DNA of 64,000 nt from Basidiobolus meristosporus CBS 931.73 (Eukaryota > Basidiobolomycota > Basidiobolomycetes > Basidiobolales > Basidiobolaceae). Under the pieces are notes generated by a model. It was not told the DNA's origin, did not search any database, and saw only the letters and a program-made list of their open reading frames with translations. The stretch spans positions 1 to 64,000 of the forward strand of contig MCFE01000512.1 of NCBI GenBank assembly GCA_002104905.1. Direction: 5' to 3'. Made by a program: the position numbers and the translations under genes. Shown here one piece after another: positions 40,817 through 52,467 of the stretch (position 1 is the first letter of the stretch; every line of letters starts with the position of its first letter).

Positions 40817-41513
40817 TGTTGTGTATCAACATTTAAAACTTAGCCAAATTTACTCTGTTTGAAACTCTAGTACCCTAACTGATTTTCCCTAACCTAAACA
40901 TAACAAATCCCAGTTACAGTTTATTTTATCCCACCTCAGAATCTATTTTTAGCTATCACACCTGATCTATTTTCAAATGGTCATTATGTTATCAACCTAT
41001 CTGCCAAGCCTTCCTAGGTGATTAGTCATCTGAGATCTATCCAACCACTATGCAGTTGCCAAGACATCAGTTGATTGATGATGTAATTTTCATTTATCTT
41101 ATGCACCTATGAACACCCAAATTGATTTCAATCAATCTAGTCCCTTGGCGCTTACTAATTCAACTAGATCAGAAAAGTATAAATAAAGTTTACTGAACCT
41201 TTTGGTTTAGTGTGTGTGTCAACAAAATTTAGATTCTGTCTCAGAAAAAATAAGAATCCAACAATTCTGTTCTAGTTTCTATCCAAGCCTAGTATATCTA
41301 GCAGTCCAAAGAACACCAAGCCTAGCCTGCCTAGCAAACAAATATCATTGTCTTTATAGCCAACCCAGCTATATCCAAGACCAATATTAGATCAGAATCT
41401 TTCTGCTAATATTTCCACCACTTGCTGACAATTCTAAGATTCTGCACTTAATTGTCCCTTTGGTTCAGTTAAACCATTCAAGAGTTTTATTACACTTTCT
41501 CTTGGATACAACA
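40817..41513 (+). repeat. Right LTR
   Basis: 697 bp, intact TG...CA ends. It is followed by the target duplication GGAAT at 41,514. Confidence 0.95.
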
Positions 41514-41518
41514 GGAAT

Positions 41519-42119
41519 ACATTTGTTGAGCTTTACACTGTTGACAGCAACAGTATCAAAGCTAGCCCTTTGCCATATGTAGCCAGCCTCATTATGCCTT
41601 AAGAAGAATACTTGTGCAAGTCTCATCAAAAGACCATCACAGAATTTAAATCCTGTCACCAAGTGGCATTGATGCTGTCTGAACACTTTGCAAAAGCTAT
41701 TAGAGAAAAACTGCACCTTACATTTCACAAAAATCTGCCTGGTGTCTGGGCCCTGAATAGTGGCTTGATGAAACCCTGCATATTTATGATAATACACAAT
41801 TCTAATTTTGTGGAGACACTCATTGTACCATTGGCTTAAAGGACTATAGCTACCTTTGTTATTACAGGAGATTGGTTGGTGATAAGAGAATGAATTATCA
41901 ACCAAAATAACCCTAAAGAGTACTTGAAGTCATAAAGAAAATTAGTAGGCTCATATGTTATTCTCTTACAGGTTTAAATATTGAGAGTAAAGTGTTTCTG
42001 GCTTGCATCAGTGGGGAGCAAAGCCTGTATCTTATGCCATGATAGGTCTAATAAACATGTAAGCAAAGTAAAGGATCAGGGTGGTGTCAGGTATTCATAT
42101 TGCAGTAACTTAACTAGCA
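41519..42119. other. Unassigned sequence right of the chromovirus
   Basis: A minus-strand frame of 146 codons (41,465-41,905) runs from here into the LTR and matches nothing I know. Because it crosses the insertion border it is unlikely to be a gene in this form. The region is CpG-poor. Confidence 0.4.
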
Positions 42120-42930
42120 GAATACTGAATTGGCAACTTAATAGAAGTATTGCCAAAACCTGAGCTCTATATTGGCAAGAGTACTGCCAAAATATGCACT
42201 TCATATTACAAGTATACTGTTGCAACCTTAACCCTGGATTGCAAGACAATTGTCCATATATGCACCACAGGTTTCCAAGAGCTCTACCACAGCCCAGAAC
42301 CCAGGTTTACATGAGTATTGACACAGCCTGGTCCTCAGGTGTCTGTGAGAATTGGCACAACCTACACCAGAGGTTTACAAGAGTATTGCCACATCATGGA
42401 CCTCAGGCCCACAAGAGTATTGCCACAATTTGGACCCCAGGCTTACTGGAGTATTGCTGCAGTTTGGATGCATATTTACAAACGTATTGCCGCAGCCTTA
42501 ATATCTGTTCAACAATAATACTACCTTCACTTGTGCTCAAATCTCACAAGAGTACTACCCCAGCAGGGACTGCAAGCCAACAAGTGTATCAACTCAACCT
42601 GAACTCCAGGATAGCCACAGTATAACCTCAGCCTGGATTCCAGATTATTTAGAGTAAAGCCTCAACCAGTAATCCTAGTTAGTAAGAGTATCACCGCTGC
42701 ATAAACTCTAGACTAATTAGTGTATCAGCACTACCTGGACTACAGATTCAAAAGTATATTGCATTAAACTGGTCACCAGGTTGCATCAGTAAGAGTACTG
42801 TATCATTGTGGCCACTAGGATAACTGGTGTATTTGCACAATATAGACCCCAGGTTGACTGTAAAACTATAGTAGCTTGTATGCAGCTTTACTGGACCTTG
42901 ACTACAGGTTAACTGGAGTATCACCTCAAC
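42120..42930. repeat. Degenerate 34-bp minisatellite
   Basis: From about 42,120 to 42,930 units of the form (T/C)TTACAAGAGTATTGCCACA followed by a TGGACC(C/T)CAGG-type half recur. Four consecutive units at about 42,304-42,440 are exactly 34 bp apart. Further right the units drift (AGAGTATCACC, GTGTATCAGC, GAGTATCACCTC). 34 is not a multiple of three, so the 143-codon frame across it is not a repeat protein. Confidence 0.75.
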
Positions 42931-42959
42931 CCAGACTCCATGTTATGCAGTGTACTGAT

Positions 42960-43930
42960 ACAACCTGTCCAGTAGCCACTGAATGCCCACAGGCAGGTGA
43001 CTGAAATTCACCATGCCAATTTTTTTTGACAGCAGCCACTGGCTTACAACAGAAATGTAACCAAAAAAATCTAGTCAATTTTTTCACAATTGACCCTGAC
43101 AGCAGCCACTTGTTGCCCACAGACATGTGAGTGCAATTCACCATGCTAATGTTTGTTCTGACAGCAGTCACTGGTTGCCCACAGGCATGTGACTAACAGC
43201 AATTAATTTATTAATAACTCTGGCAGCTGCTAATGGTTGCCTATACACATGTGACGGATATTCACCATGCTAATATTCTCTCTGCCAGCAGCCACTAGTT
43301 TCCAGCAGATGTCTGGCCAAAATTATTTAGTCAGGTTTCTCACTGTTGATTCTGACAGCATCCACTGGTTGCCCATAGACATGTGATCATAAGAATATTT
43401 AGTTAATTCTTGCACTGTAAACTATGACAGCAGCCACTGGTTACCCACAGGTAGGTGACCAAACATTTAGTTAGATTAGTGTGTACTCCAACTGCCGCCA
43501 CTGGATGTGTATAGACATGTGACCAAAAATATTTAGTCAATTTTTTTGCTGCTCACTCCAACAGCAACCACTAGATGCCTACAGACAAGTGAGTGAAACT
43601 CATTGTAATAATTTTCTTTTGAAAGCAGTCACTGGTTGCCCACAGATGTGTGACCAGGAAAACATATAGTTAAATTTCCCACTGCTGACCCTGACAGCAG
43701 CCCCTGGATGCCCACAGACACGTGAGGGAAATTAACCAAGCCCATTTTTTTTAACAGCAGCTCCTGGTTACCCACAGACATGTGGCCAAAGCATTAGTCA
43801 ATTTTCACATTGTTGACCCCTGTCAGCTGCCACTGATTGCCCAAAGTGACTAACATCCATCATACCAATTTTCTTTATGATAGGAGCCACTGGTTTCCCA
43901 CAAACATGTGACCAATATCATTTAGTTAAT
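42960..43930. repeat. 61-bp satellite, degenerate left edge
   Basis: Recurring GACAGCAGCCACTGGTTGCC, CACAGACATGTGA and a variable AT-rich half, with much divergence between monomers and many indels. It begins abruptly next to the 34-bp repeat and is interrupted at 43,931 by the Harbinger-like element. Confidence 0.9.
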
Positions 43931-44671
43931 AGACTTGTTCCATTGTACTGTGCCAGGGTGTGCAGCGCAATCCACGGTTGTAAAGAACAATTGGGCGCAA
44001 TATTATAGCTACCAGAAGGCAGGATTGTTCTTGGACAATTTTGCACTATGCGGGACAATCTTGCACACTATGGCACAATCTGACACGATGAGGTTGGCAC
44101 GGATGAATGCGCCAACTCGTAATGTTTGCATCATGTGCGCAATCAGATACTGCTATTATGGCAGGTAAAATCCGGTATTTGGATATGTTTCTTTAATGTA
44201 AATGGAAATAAATGTGTATCACACTATAAACTACACTGATACTTACCATTTTAGCTACCCTCACTCCAATTGGACGGTATCTCAGTAGTTAACTGGTCAA
44301 AAGTATCCTGAAGCTGGCAGCCCCCAATTGGCTCATTGACTACTGAAAAAGCTACCTGATTTGCCATCAAATATCCCATTTTGCCCATTGAGCAAGTAAA
44401 TCCCTGATCCTAGTGATTGGACAAGGTGTCATAGCTAGCATACAAGCGGTTGTGTAGGTACAAAACAGATCCAATAGCTGCACTGGTATTACAGATGATG
44501 TATATATATGCAGGGTGTTTATTTATAGGGGTTCTGTCTCAAATCTGAGATGACCTTGATATTACTTATATCAAAAATTTGATGATCACTGATTTGCAAT
44601 GGCTCAATTTGGATTGCAAAAAAAAGGGTTGTTGGGATCATTACAAATGTGAGCAATTCAAAGCAATTGCA

Positions 44672-45890
44672 TCATCTTCTCCTGGGTTTTTTTCTCACAG
44701 GGATTACTACTGAAGCATTTGGTAGTGACTCACTTTGCACGCCTATACTACTTCCTGGCTGACTATCATCTTGGCTACTTGTGTATTTGTAGTCAGCACT
44801 TTGCCTCCTAGTTGATGAGTGCAATGCTGCAGCTTGGCTGCGCTGAATTGCTCCAACTGAACTAACTGAACCAGCCTTTAGTGCCATGCGCTGACGTGCT
44901 CTTTTACTTGCCATGGGCTCTGGTGGTTGAGGCACTTCATGTTGGTCATCATTGGTCAGTTCACCAGAAGTAACTTGCTGATGGTCAGGCATAATGGCAC
45001 GTGCAGGTGCGCCTTGACGCGTTGAGATGGCCCTTAGCTGAGTTCCATGTGATGCCGCTTATTGATGCTACTTGGTCCGCTCCAATGGACTTGTGTCTAA
45101 ATGAGCAGATTGGTGAGTTCTTGTAGTTTTGCTCTGAAGCAGGCGCATTGACCCAATGCGCGTTGACTTGATGCGGGGTGTTCTGGTAAAGGATGTTGGC
45201 ATGGTCTGGACTGACATGCACTGGCGTGCTGTGGTTGCAAGAGATGGTAGGGAATCTAGCAAGGCGTGCTGGCGCAATCTAGACAATGTTGCTTGCGGTC
45301 TGTATTCTTCCTTCTGAAGCTCACCATCTGATTCCTCAAGGTATTCACTTACCCTCTGTCTGATACTTTGGAGCTGTTGCCTGGATGAGTCCTGTGTATA
45401 TTGCTCTTGGAAGCCACTTAGCTCTACTAATATATCATGTAGTATATTATTCATTTGAGGCAAAAACTCATTCAAAATTTCTTTGGTTTTCAAAGTTGAG
45501 GCACAAATGGACGCATCTGGCCCATACTGTGCAAATTGCGTGCAAAATTGTTCCTGCATGGCTTCTTTGTCAAATCCCCTCACTCTCAGCTCATTCTTGA
45601 TTTCAATACTTGTTTTGTTATATATCTTTTTACATACATTGGCTGGCATCTTGATGTAGAACTAATGCCACAGCTTTCTACTCAAATTCTTCCATCTTTG
45701 TTGACTCTCTGAGGTATCTAGTTCTGCTAGATTAATCAGTAGTACCCAAATATCTGTATAAAGGCTCATCATAGACACTTGGGCCATACTAAAATCATTT
45801 GGCAAGAGCTTGAATGGATCTGACATCAACTTTTCTGGTCCAGACCATGCTTGTGAGGTGGGGGGATGGGTTTTGTCTGGGTTGTACTAA
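44672..45890 (-). pseudogene. Accessory (Myb/SANT-like?) gene of the transposon, interrupted
   Basis: A minus-strand frame from about 45,890 to 44,672 is held in one register but has a TAG at about 45,662, a TAG at 45,068 and a TAA six bases later. Readable parts are LAELDTSESQQRWKNLSRKLWH (a tryptophan-spaced, Myb-like stretch), then VCKKIYNKTSIEIKNELRVRG and Gln-rich helices, and a C-terminal part with SKRARQRMALK and the basic end KKPRRR, a likely nuclear signal. Harbinger elements use such a partner for DNA binding and nuclear import of the transposase. The Myb assignment is tentative. The region retains many CpGs. Confidence 0.6.
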
Positions 45891-46279
45891 AGATGAATTG
45901 AGGCTTGGTATGGGGACCATAGCAACAGATTTGGATACTTATACAGCAGTATATTGGCATCAACCTGGTCTTATATGAAATCTACATGAAAACTAATGGG
46001 ATTGTTGAATTTTCCATATATTATGCATGATGCATCTTGAATTGTATTGACACAGATCAGATCACATCAATTGCAGATTTCCTATTTGATTATAGACCTA
46101 TGATTAAAGCATCAATAAAAGTACCAAGGCATTGTTTGCAGATGATTTTTGCAACATAATGATGGGATACATGGCAATTGATGGAGATTTAACCATAATG
46201 TATTAAAGATCAGATAAATAACGCAGATTGTGCCAAATTGATTAAAACTGCCTTTATATGATCATCCATCAATTTTAAT

Positions 46280-47163
46280 ATGACTTACTCATCTGAATGG
46301 TCTTTTCTCTTCAATCCCATCATTACCACTGGATTTCCTTTTGAAACACTAGAGGAGATCTATTCCAATTACTGTGGACCATCAACTCCAATCTACTCAA
46401 GGAGATCCCTTGTTAAGCTTCTCTGCTATTACAAGAACTATTGCCCTACAAGGTTTCATCCCACCATCCATGGCAACAAAAGTCCTAGAAGCTTACATTC
46501 CCAGCTGACATCAATGGAGAACCACCTTGCAGAGGGTATGAATGACTTAGAGCAAGCTTGAAATACTAGGTTCAGAAGCTCCAATAGCTTCCATATCCCA
46601 GAGTATTCAGCAACAGGTTCCATATCAGGAGTATTTTGGATACCTTCCCAGTGAGGATTAACAGACCTTCTAGAGGGCAGAGGCACACTTATTCTGGCAA
46701 GTACAAGGCACACTGTCTGAAGTTTCAAGCACTGTCTGACATTGAGGGTAACATCATCTGGTTTAGTGGGCCATTTGCTGGAAGTAGGCATGACAAAGCA
46801 CTCTGGGTAGAGAATCATCCTGAATTATGTAGAGGAGAGAAAGGTATGGCAGACTTAGCCTATATAGAAGAGGATTGTCAGAGATTAGGATGTATTACAG
46901 CTTATAGGAAGCCAAGGAATGATGTGCTTAGCAGGAAGCAGAAGCTCTACAATGAGATATCTAATCATTTCAGAGTAAGGGTAGAGCACACATTTGGATA
47001 TCTGAAGAGATTCAGCATACTGGCAGATAAATACAGAGGAAAGTCATATATAGGAGAAAACAGCAGAATAGGTAAAATAGTTAAGATACTAATTAATGCA
47101 CAGTGTGTTTATACAAGAAGACATCCACTGAGAGAAATGTGTCTGGAGCATTATGAAGAATAA
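46280..47163 (+). pseudogene. DDE (Harbinger/IS5-type) transposase, frameshifted
   Basis: The N-terminal part (46,280-46,561) ends at a TGA. The catalytic part is open in another frame from about 46,636 to 47,163 (175 codons). In that part the triad is D2 (DTFPV, the vDgT position), D73 (ADLAY) and E117 (VEHTFG). HTYSGKYKAHCLKFQ, SGPFAGSRHDK and the YNEISNHFRVRVEH region are characteristic of DDE_Tnp_4. At least one frameshift separates helix-turn-helix-like N-terminus and catalytic core, so this copy is probably inactive. Confidence 0.85.
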
Positions 47164-47346
47164 ATAAAGCAAGGAAAGCACTATTCTGAGCAACAAAAGT
47201 AAGATTGAGTAAAATTACCAGTAACTGTATCATACCACTGGCATCACGGTAGAGATTATAGTGCCAGGTGGTGCCGTAGAGTACCAGATCAATCCGACAC
47301 CATAAACAGGCTGGCACTATGTGGCACTATCCAATGGAACAAGTCT

Positions 47347-47671
47347 AATTTTCTCACTGTTGATTTTGACAGCAGCCACTTGTTGCACACAGATATGTGA
47401 CTAAGAACCATTAGCTAATTTTCTCACTGTTGATTCTGATAGTAGCCTCTGAACATCTGTATACATGTGACTGAAATCACTTAATTAATTTTCAAATCTG
47501 ACAGCAGCTGCTGGATGACCAAAGATATGTGACTGCAATTGACCATGCCAATTCTGTTTCTGACAGCAAATACTGACTATCCACAGATATGTGATCAAAT
47601 GCATCTAGTTTCTTTTCTCACTGTTGATTGTGACAGCAGCCATTGGTTGCCCACAGATATGTGACCACAAT
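47347..47671. repeat. 61-bp satellite, degenerate
   Basis: Continuation of the satellite between the Harbinger-like element and the foldback element: about five monomers, all divergent. Confidence 0.85.
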
Positions 47672-48404
47672 AGACTTGTTCTGGTGGATAGTGCCACATT
47701 GAGGCATGAGTGCCAAATGATGCCATAGTGTGCCAGAGAGGCCAAGTGAGCATATACTTGGCCACAGAGTGTGAAACAAAGATCTGCATCTTCATGCAAA
47801 GCAGCCCCTGTGTTTCACTCATTGTGATAGAGAAAATCCATTTTTTGATGTTTGTTTGTGGATTAATATTGTGCAGGATGTATAAGAGCACTAAAGAATT
47901 GAAGATATGCATCTGGTACTCAATACCTGTGGCACTCCAAATCTAGCTCCTGTGGCTTGTAACATGTCACAAAAATGCATAGCACTATCTTGGTCCACTG
48001 GTACTATCTGGCACTATAAGTGCATTGTATTGATCTTACTTTAGTACTTATATTTAAATATAGTGCCGGATAGTACCAGTAGACCAAGATAGTGCCATGC
48101 ATTTTTGTAACATGTTACAAGCCACAGGAGCTAGATTCAGAGTGCCATGGGTATTGAGTACCAGATGCATGTCTTCAATACTTTTGTGCACTTGCACATC
48201 TTCTACAACATTCACCTAAAAAAAAGGTCACAAAATGGATTTTCTCCATCACAATGAGTGAAACACAGGGGCTGCTTTGCATGAAGATGCAGAGCTGTGC
48301 TGCACACTCTGTGGCCAAGTGTTGGCTCACTTGGCCTCCCTGGCACACTATGGAATCATTTGGCACTTGTGGCTCAATGTGGCCCTATCCAATGGAACAA
48401 GTCT
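47672..48404. mobile_element. 733-bp foldback (long inverted repeat) element
   Basis: Two arms of about 345 bp around a spacer of about 40 bp centred on 48,038. Base 47,672 pairs with 48,404, so the symmetry is almost exact. The ends AGACTTGTTC / GAACAAGTCT match the Harbinger-like element, and AAT is duplicated at 47,669-47,671 and 48,405-48,407. Arm interiors are unlike the 3.4-kb element, and the frames inside are incidental. It is a non-autonomous element probably mobilised by the Harbinger-type transposase. Confidence 0.85.
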
Positions 48405-49669
48405 AATCAGTAAGTTAATTTTTTGACTATTTGTCAGAGAGCAGCTAATGGATCTTCACATGCATGTGACTAAAATTCAAAATGCTGATTTTTTTCTGGC
48501 AGCAGCCACTTATTGCTCACCAACATGTGATCACAATCATTTAGTTACACTTTGAATTGCTGACTCTGATACCAGCCACTGGATACCCACAGACCCGTGA
48601 CTATAATTCACAGTGCTGATCTTTTTCTGGCAGCAGCCATTGGCTGCCCACAGAGATGTCACCACAATCAGTTAGCTAATTTCTTCACTGTTTAGTCTGA
48701 CTGCAGCCACTAGTTGCCCACAGATATGTGACTGAAATTCACCATGCCAATTTTCTTTCTTACAGTAGGCACTGGTTGTCCTCAGACATGTAACCAAAGG
48801 CATTTAGTCAATTTTCTTACTGATGACTTTAGCAGCAGCCACTAGTTGCCCACTGACATGTAGACAAAAGCATTTAGTTAACTCTCTCTCACTGTTCATT
48901 CTGGCACCTGCCACTTGTTGCTCACAGACATGTGCCTGGTCATGCCAATTTTGGCCAAAGACATGCAACTGATACTTAATTTGCTAATTTCTCTCTGACA
49001 TCAGCCACTGGTTACCCACAGACATGTAATTGAAAATCACTCTGCTAATTTTCTTGCTGACAGTGGTCACTGGTTGCCTACAGACATTTGACTGGATTTT
49101 GGCACTCCAATTCACTTGCTGAGAGCAGCCACTGGCTGCCCACAGACATGTGACCATAATCATTTAGTTAATTCTCTCACAATTTAGTCTGACAGCAGCC
49201 TCCAGGTACCCACAGACACTTGACTAAAAACCATCATATCAATAACTGTACTGACAGCAGCCACTGGTTGCCCACTGACAGGTGACTTAGTTTCAGCATG
49301 CCAATTTCCTTTCTACAGGAGCCTTTGGTTGCTCACAGACATTTGACAGAAACCATCATTCTAATTATCAACCTCACAGAAGCCACCGGTTGCTCAGAGA
49401 CATGTGACAGGAAATCATCCTGTCAATTTTCTTACTGACAGCAGCCACTGTATGCCAATAGACATGTGACTAAGCTTCAGCATGTAAATTTTCTTTCTGA
49501 CAGCAGTCACAGGTTGCCCATGCACATGTGAATGAGATATACTGTGCTCAGTTTTTATCTGACTGCCACTACTGGTTGTCTATAGGCATGTCACCAGAAA
49601 CAACAAGCTCATATATAAATCTGACAGCAGCCACTAGATGCCAATGTCTATGTGAATTAAATTTGCAAT
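48405..49669. repeat. 61-bp satellite, degenerate
   Basis: About twenty divergent monomers. The right end (TTTGCAAT) borders the inverted transposon copy. Confidence 0.85.
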
Positions 49670-51130
49670 ACACTTGTTCTGTTGGATTGTGCCACATTGT
49701 GCCAGACTCTCAAAAGTGCAGATTGATCTGTCACTCTATGGCACTCTCTGGGACTATCATTTCCACCATGATGCCAGTGGTAGGATGCAGCCACTTATAA
49801 TTTTACTCAATCTTACTTATGTTGCTCATAATAGTACTGTTCCTTGCTTTATTAAGGCTTCAAAATGCTCCAGACACATTTCTCTCAGTGGATGTCTTCT
49901 TATATGAATATACTGTGCATAAATAGGTATCTTGACTATTTACCTATTCTGCTGTTTTCTCCTATGTATGACTTCCTTCTGTATTTACCTACCAGCATGC
50001 TGAATCTCTCTAGATATCCAAATCTACTTTACTCACAAGTCTATAATGAAATGGGAAATCAGCAATTGATGTGACCTGATCCATGTTAATGCAATCCAAG
50101 ATGCAACATGCATGATATATGGAAAATTCAACTATCACATTAGTTTTCATATATATTTAATGTAAGACCCGGTTGATGCCAATAAACCATTGTATAAGTA
50201 TCCAAATCCATCACTACAGTCCCTATACCAAGTCTTAGCTCATCTTTAGTACAACCCAGACAAAACCCATCCCCTAGCTCACAAGCATGGTCTGGACAGG
50301 AAAAGTCAATGTTGGATCTGTTCAAGTTCTTACCAGATGATCTTAGTATGGCCCAAGTGTCTATAATTAGCCTTCATACTGATATTTGTGCACTACACAT
50401 TAATCTAGAAGAACTGGATACCTGAGATAGTCAATAGAGATGGAAGGATATGAGTAGAAAGCTGTAGCATAAGTTTTGCATCAAGACACCAGCCGATGAA
50501 TGTAAGATGATATATGACAAGTGAAAAATCAAGAATGAGCTGAGAGTAAGGCAATTTGATGAGGAACCTGCATAAGAGCTATTCCACATGCAATTTAGAT
50601 AGTACAGACCAGACACATCTGTTTATGCCTCAACTTTGGGAACCAAAGAGATTTCAAAGAGTTTTGCCTCAAATGACTAATGTAATACATGATACATTAG
50701 TAGAGCTAAGTGGCTCCCAAGTGCAATATACATAGGGCTCATCCAGCCAATAGTTCCAAGGTATCCAACAGAGGGTAAGTGAACAGCTTGAGGAATCATA
50801 AGGTGAGCTTCAAGAGGAAAAATACAGACTCAAGCAACTGCATTGCAATTGTGCCAGCACACCTCACTGATATCCGTACCATCCCTTGCAACTTCAGCAT
50901 ACCAGCATACATCAGTCCAATCTATACCAACACCATTCATAAGATTGCCCTGCATTGAGTCAACAAATGTAAGGCCAACACATGCACTGCAGAGCAACAC
51001 TACCAGAGCTTGCCAAACTGCTTATTAAGACACAAGTCCACTGGAGTGGGCAAAGTTGCATCAACCAGTGACATCAAAAAAAATTCAGCCGTGGACCATG
51101 CCAACTCATGCAGTTGTGCCTGCGCATCCT
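49670..51130 (-). mobile_element. Inverted, internally deleted Harbinger-like copy
   Basis: From ACACTTGTTCTGTTGGATTG at 49,670 it is the reverse complement of the right end of the 3.4-kb element, including the transposase 3' end. After about 50,040 it skips the transposase core and most of the N-terminal part and resumes in the region corresponding to 46,000. It then follows the accessory gene, read here on plus with many stops (for example ANECKMIYDK and KNELRVRQFDEEP around 50,500), and ends at about 51,130 in satellite. The second terminal repeat is missing, so it cannot move. Confidence 0.8.
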
Positions 51131-52239
51131 GATGCCCACAGACATGTGATTAAAACCATCATGTAAATTCTCTTACTGACAGCAGCCACTTGTTGCCTTC
51201 AGACATGTTACTTAAAACCATCAAGATAATTTTTAATCTAACAGCAACCACTGGTTGCCCACACACATGTGACTTAAAACCATCATGCTAATATTCAATC
51301 TGACAGTAACCACTGGTTGTCCACAGACATGTGATTAAAACCATCATGTAAATTTTCTTACTGACAGCAGCCACTTGTTGCCTTCAGACATATGACTTAA
51401 AGTCTTCAAGATAATTTTTAATCTGACAGCAACCACTGGTTGCCCACAGACATGTGACTAAAAACCATCACACTAATGATCAGGCTGACAGCACCCAATG
51501 GTTGCCCACAGACATGGGACTTACAACTATAATGTTAATTAACAATCTGACAGCAACCACTGGTTGCCCACAGACATGTGACTAAAAACCATCATGCTGA
51601 CAGCAGCCACTTGTTGCCCACAGACATTTGACTAAAAACCATTACGCTAATTTACACTCTGAACGCAACCACAGGTGCCTACAAATATGTGACTTAAAAC
51701 CAATATGCTAATATTCTGTCTGATAGCAACCACTGTTTGCCCAGAGAAATGTGACTGTAATGCATCATGCTAATATTCAATTGGACAGCAACCACTGGTG
51801 ACTCTTAAAACTATCATGCTAATGATCATGCTGATAGCAACCACTAGTTCCCCACAGACATTTGAATAAAAACCATCACTCTAATAAGCAGGCTAACAGC
51901 AGTCACTGGTTGCCCACAGACATGTGACTTAAAACCATGATGCTTTTATTCAATCTTACAGCAACCACTGATTGCCCACAGACATGGGACTTAAATCCAT
52001 CATGCTAATATTCATTCAGACAGCAACCACTGGTTGCCCACAGACATGTGACTTAGACTTATGATGCTATTATTCAATCTGACAGCAACCGCTGGTGACC
52101 CACAGACAAGTGACCTGAAACCATCATATTGATTTTCATTCTGACAGCAGCCATCTGTTGCCCAAAGATATGTGACTTAAATCCAGTATGCTAATTTTTA
52201 ATATAACAGACACCACTGGTTGCCCACAGCCATTTGACA

Positions 52240-52467
52240 AAAAACTTGGCCAATTTCACTCTGTTAGAAAATCCTGTACCCTAACTGATTTTCCCTAACC
52301 CAAACATACCTAATCCCTGTAATGGTTTATTCCATCACTTATCAGAATCTTTTTTAGCTGTCACACCTCATCAATTTCCAAGTGGTCATTACATCCCCAA
52401 CTGATCTACTAAGTCTTTCCAATGGATTAGTCATCTGAGATCTGTCCAACTACTTAGTAGTTGCCAA
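52240..52467 (+). repeat. Chromovirus LTR fragment inside the satellite
   Basis: Matches the 5' third of the LTR (AAAACTTGGCC, CCCTAACTGATTTTCCCTAA, GATTAGTCATCTGAGATCTG, TAGTTGCCAA), diverged from it. Both LTR ends are absent and satellite resumes on each side, so it was caught by recombination or trimmed later. Confidence 0.85.

Larger units (their letters stand above)
35596..41513 (+). mobile_element. Ty3/Gypsy chromovirus LTR retrotransposon
   Basis: Complete 5.92-kb element, flanked by the 5-bp direct duplication GGAAT (35,591-35,595 and 41,514-41,518). Both LTRs are 697 bp. The right one begins TGTTGTGTATC and both end GGATACAACA; in the left one the first T is A. The order gag, protease, reverse transcriptase, RNase H, integrase, chromodomain defines a chromovirus. 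By eye I count roughly 17 differences between the LTRs (about 97.5% identity), mostly transitions, so the insertion is fairly recent, yet gag and pol carry at least seven nonsense codons. This copy cannot be autonomous. Confidence 0.97.
43931..47346 (+). mobile_element. PIF/Harbinger-like DNA transposon in satellite DNA
   Basis: 3,416 bp with terminal inverted repeats AGACTTGTTCCATTG (exact for 15 bp, then partial, with recurring GTGCCA words inside) and a 3-bp target duplication AAT (43,928-43,930 and 47,347-47,349). Removing it restores a continuous satellite monomer (TTAGTTAAT joined to TTTCTCACTG). It encodes a DDE transposase (+) and a second gene on the minus strand, the two-gene arrangement typical of Harbinger. 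Both genes carry disruptions. Superfamily assignment rests on the DDE_Tnp_4-type motifs. The usual TWA target is replaced by AAT. Confidence 0.85.

Noticed and set aside
41465-41905. 146-codon minus-strand frame
   Set aside because: Crosses the right LTR end and target duplication into flanking DNA; no recognisable domain.
42194-42625. 143-codon plus-strand frame taken as a repeat protein
   Set aside because: It lies on the 34-bp minisatellite, whose period is not a multiple of three, so no peptide repeat is conserved.
47595-48366. Frames within the foldback element (105 and 63 codons)
   Set aside because: They are mirror readings of the two arms, with no known motif and different lengths in each arm.
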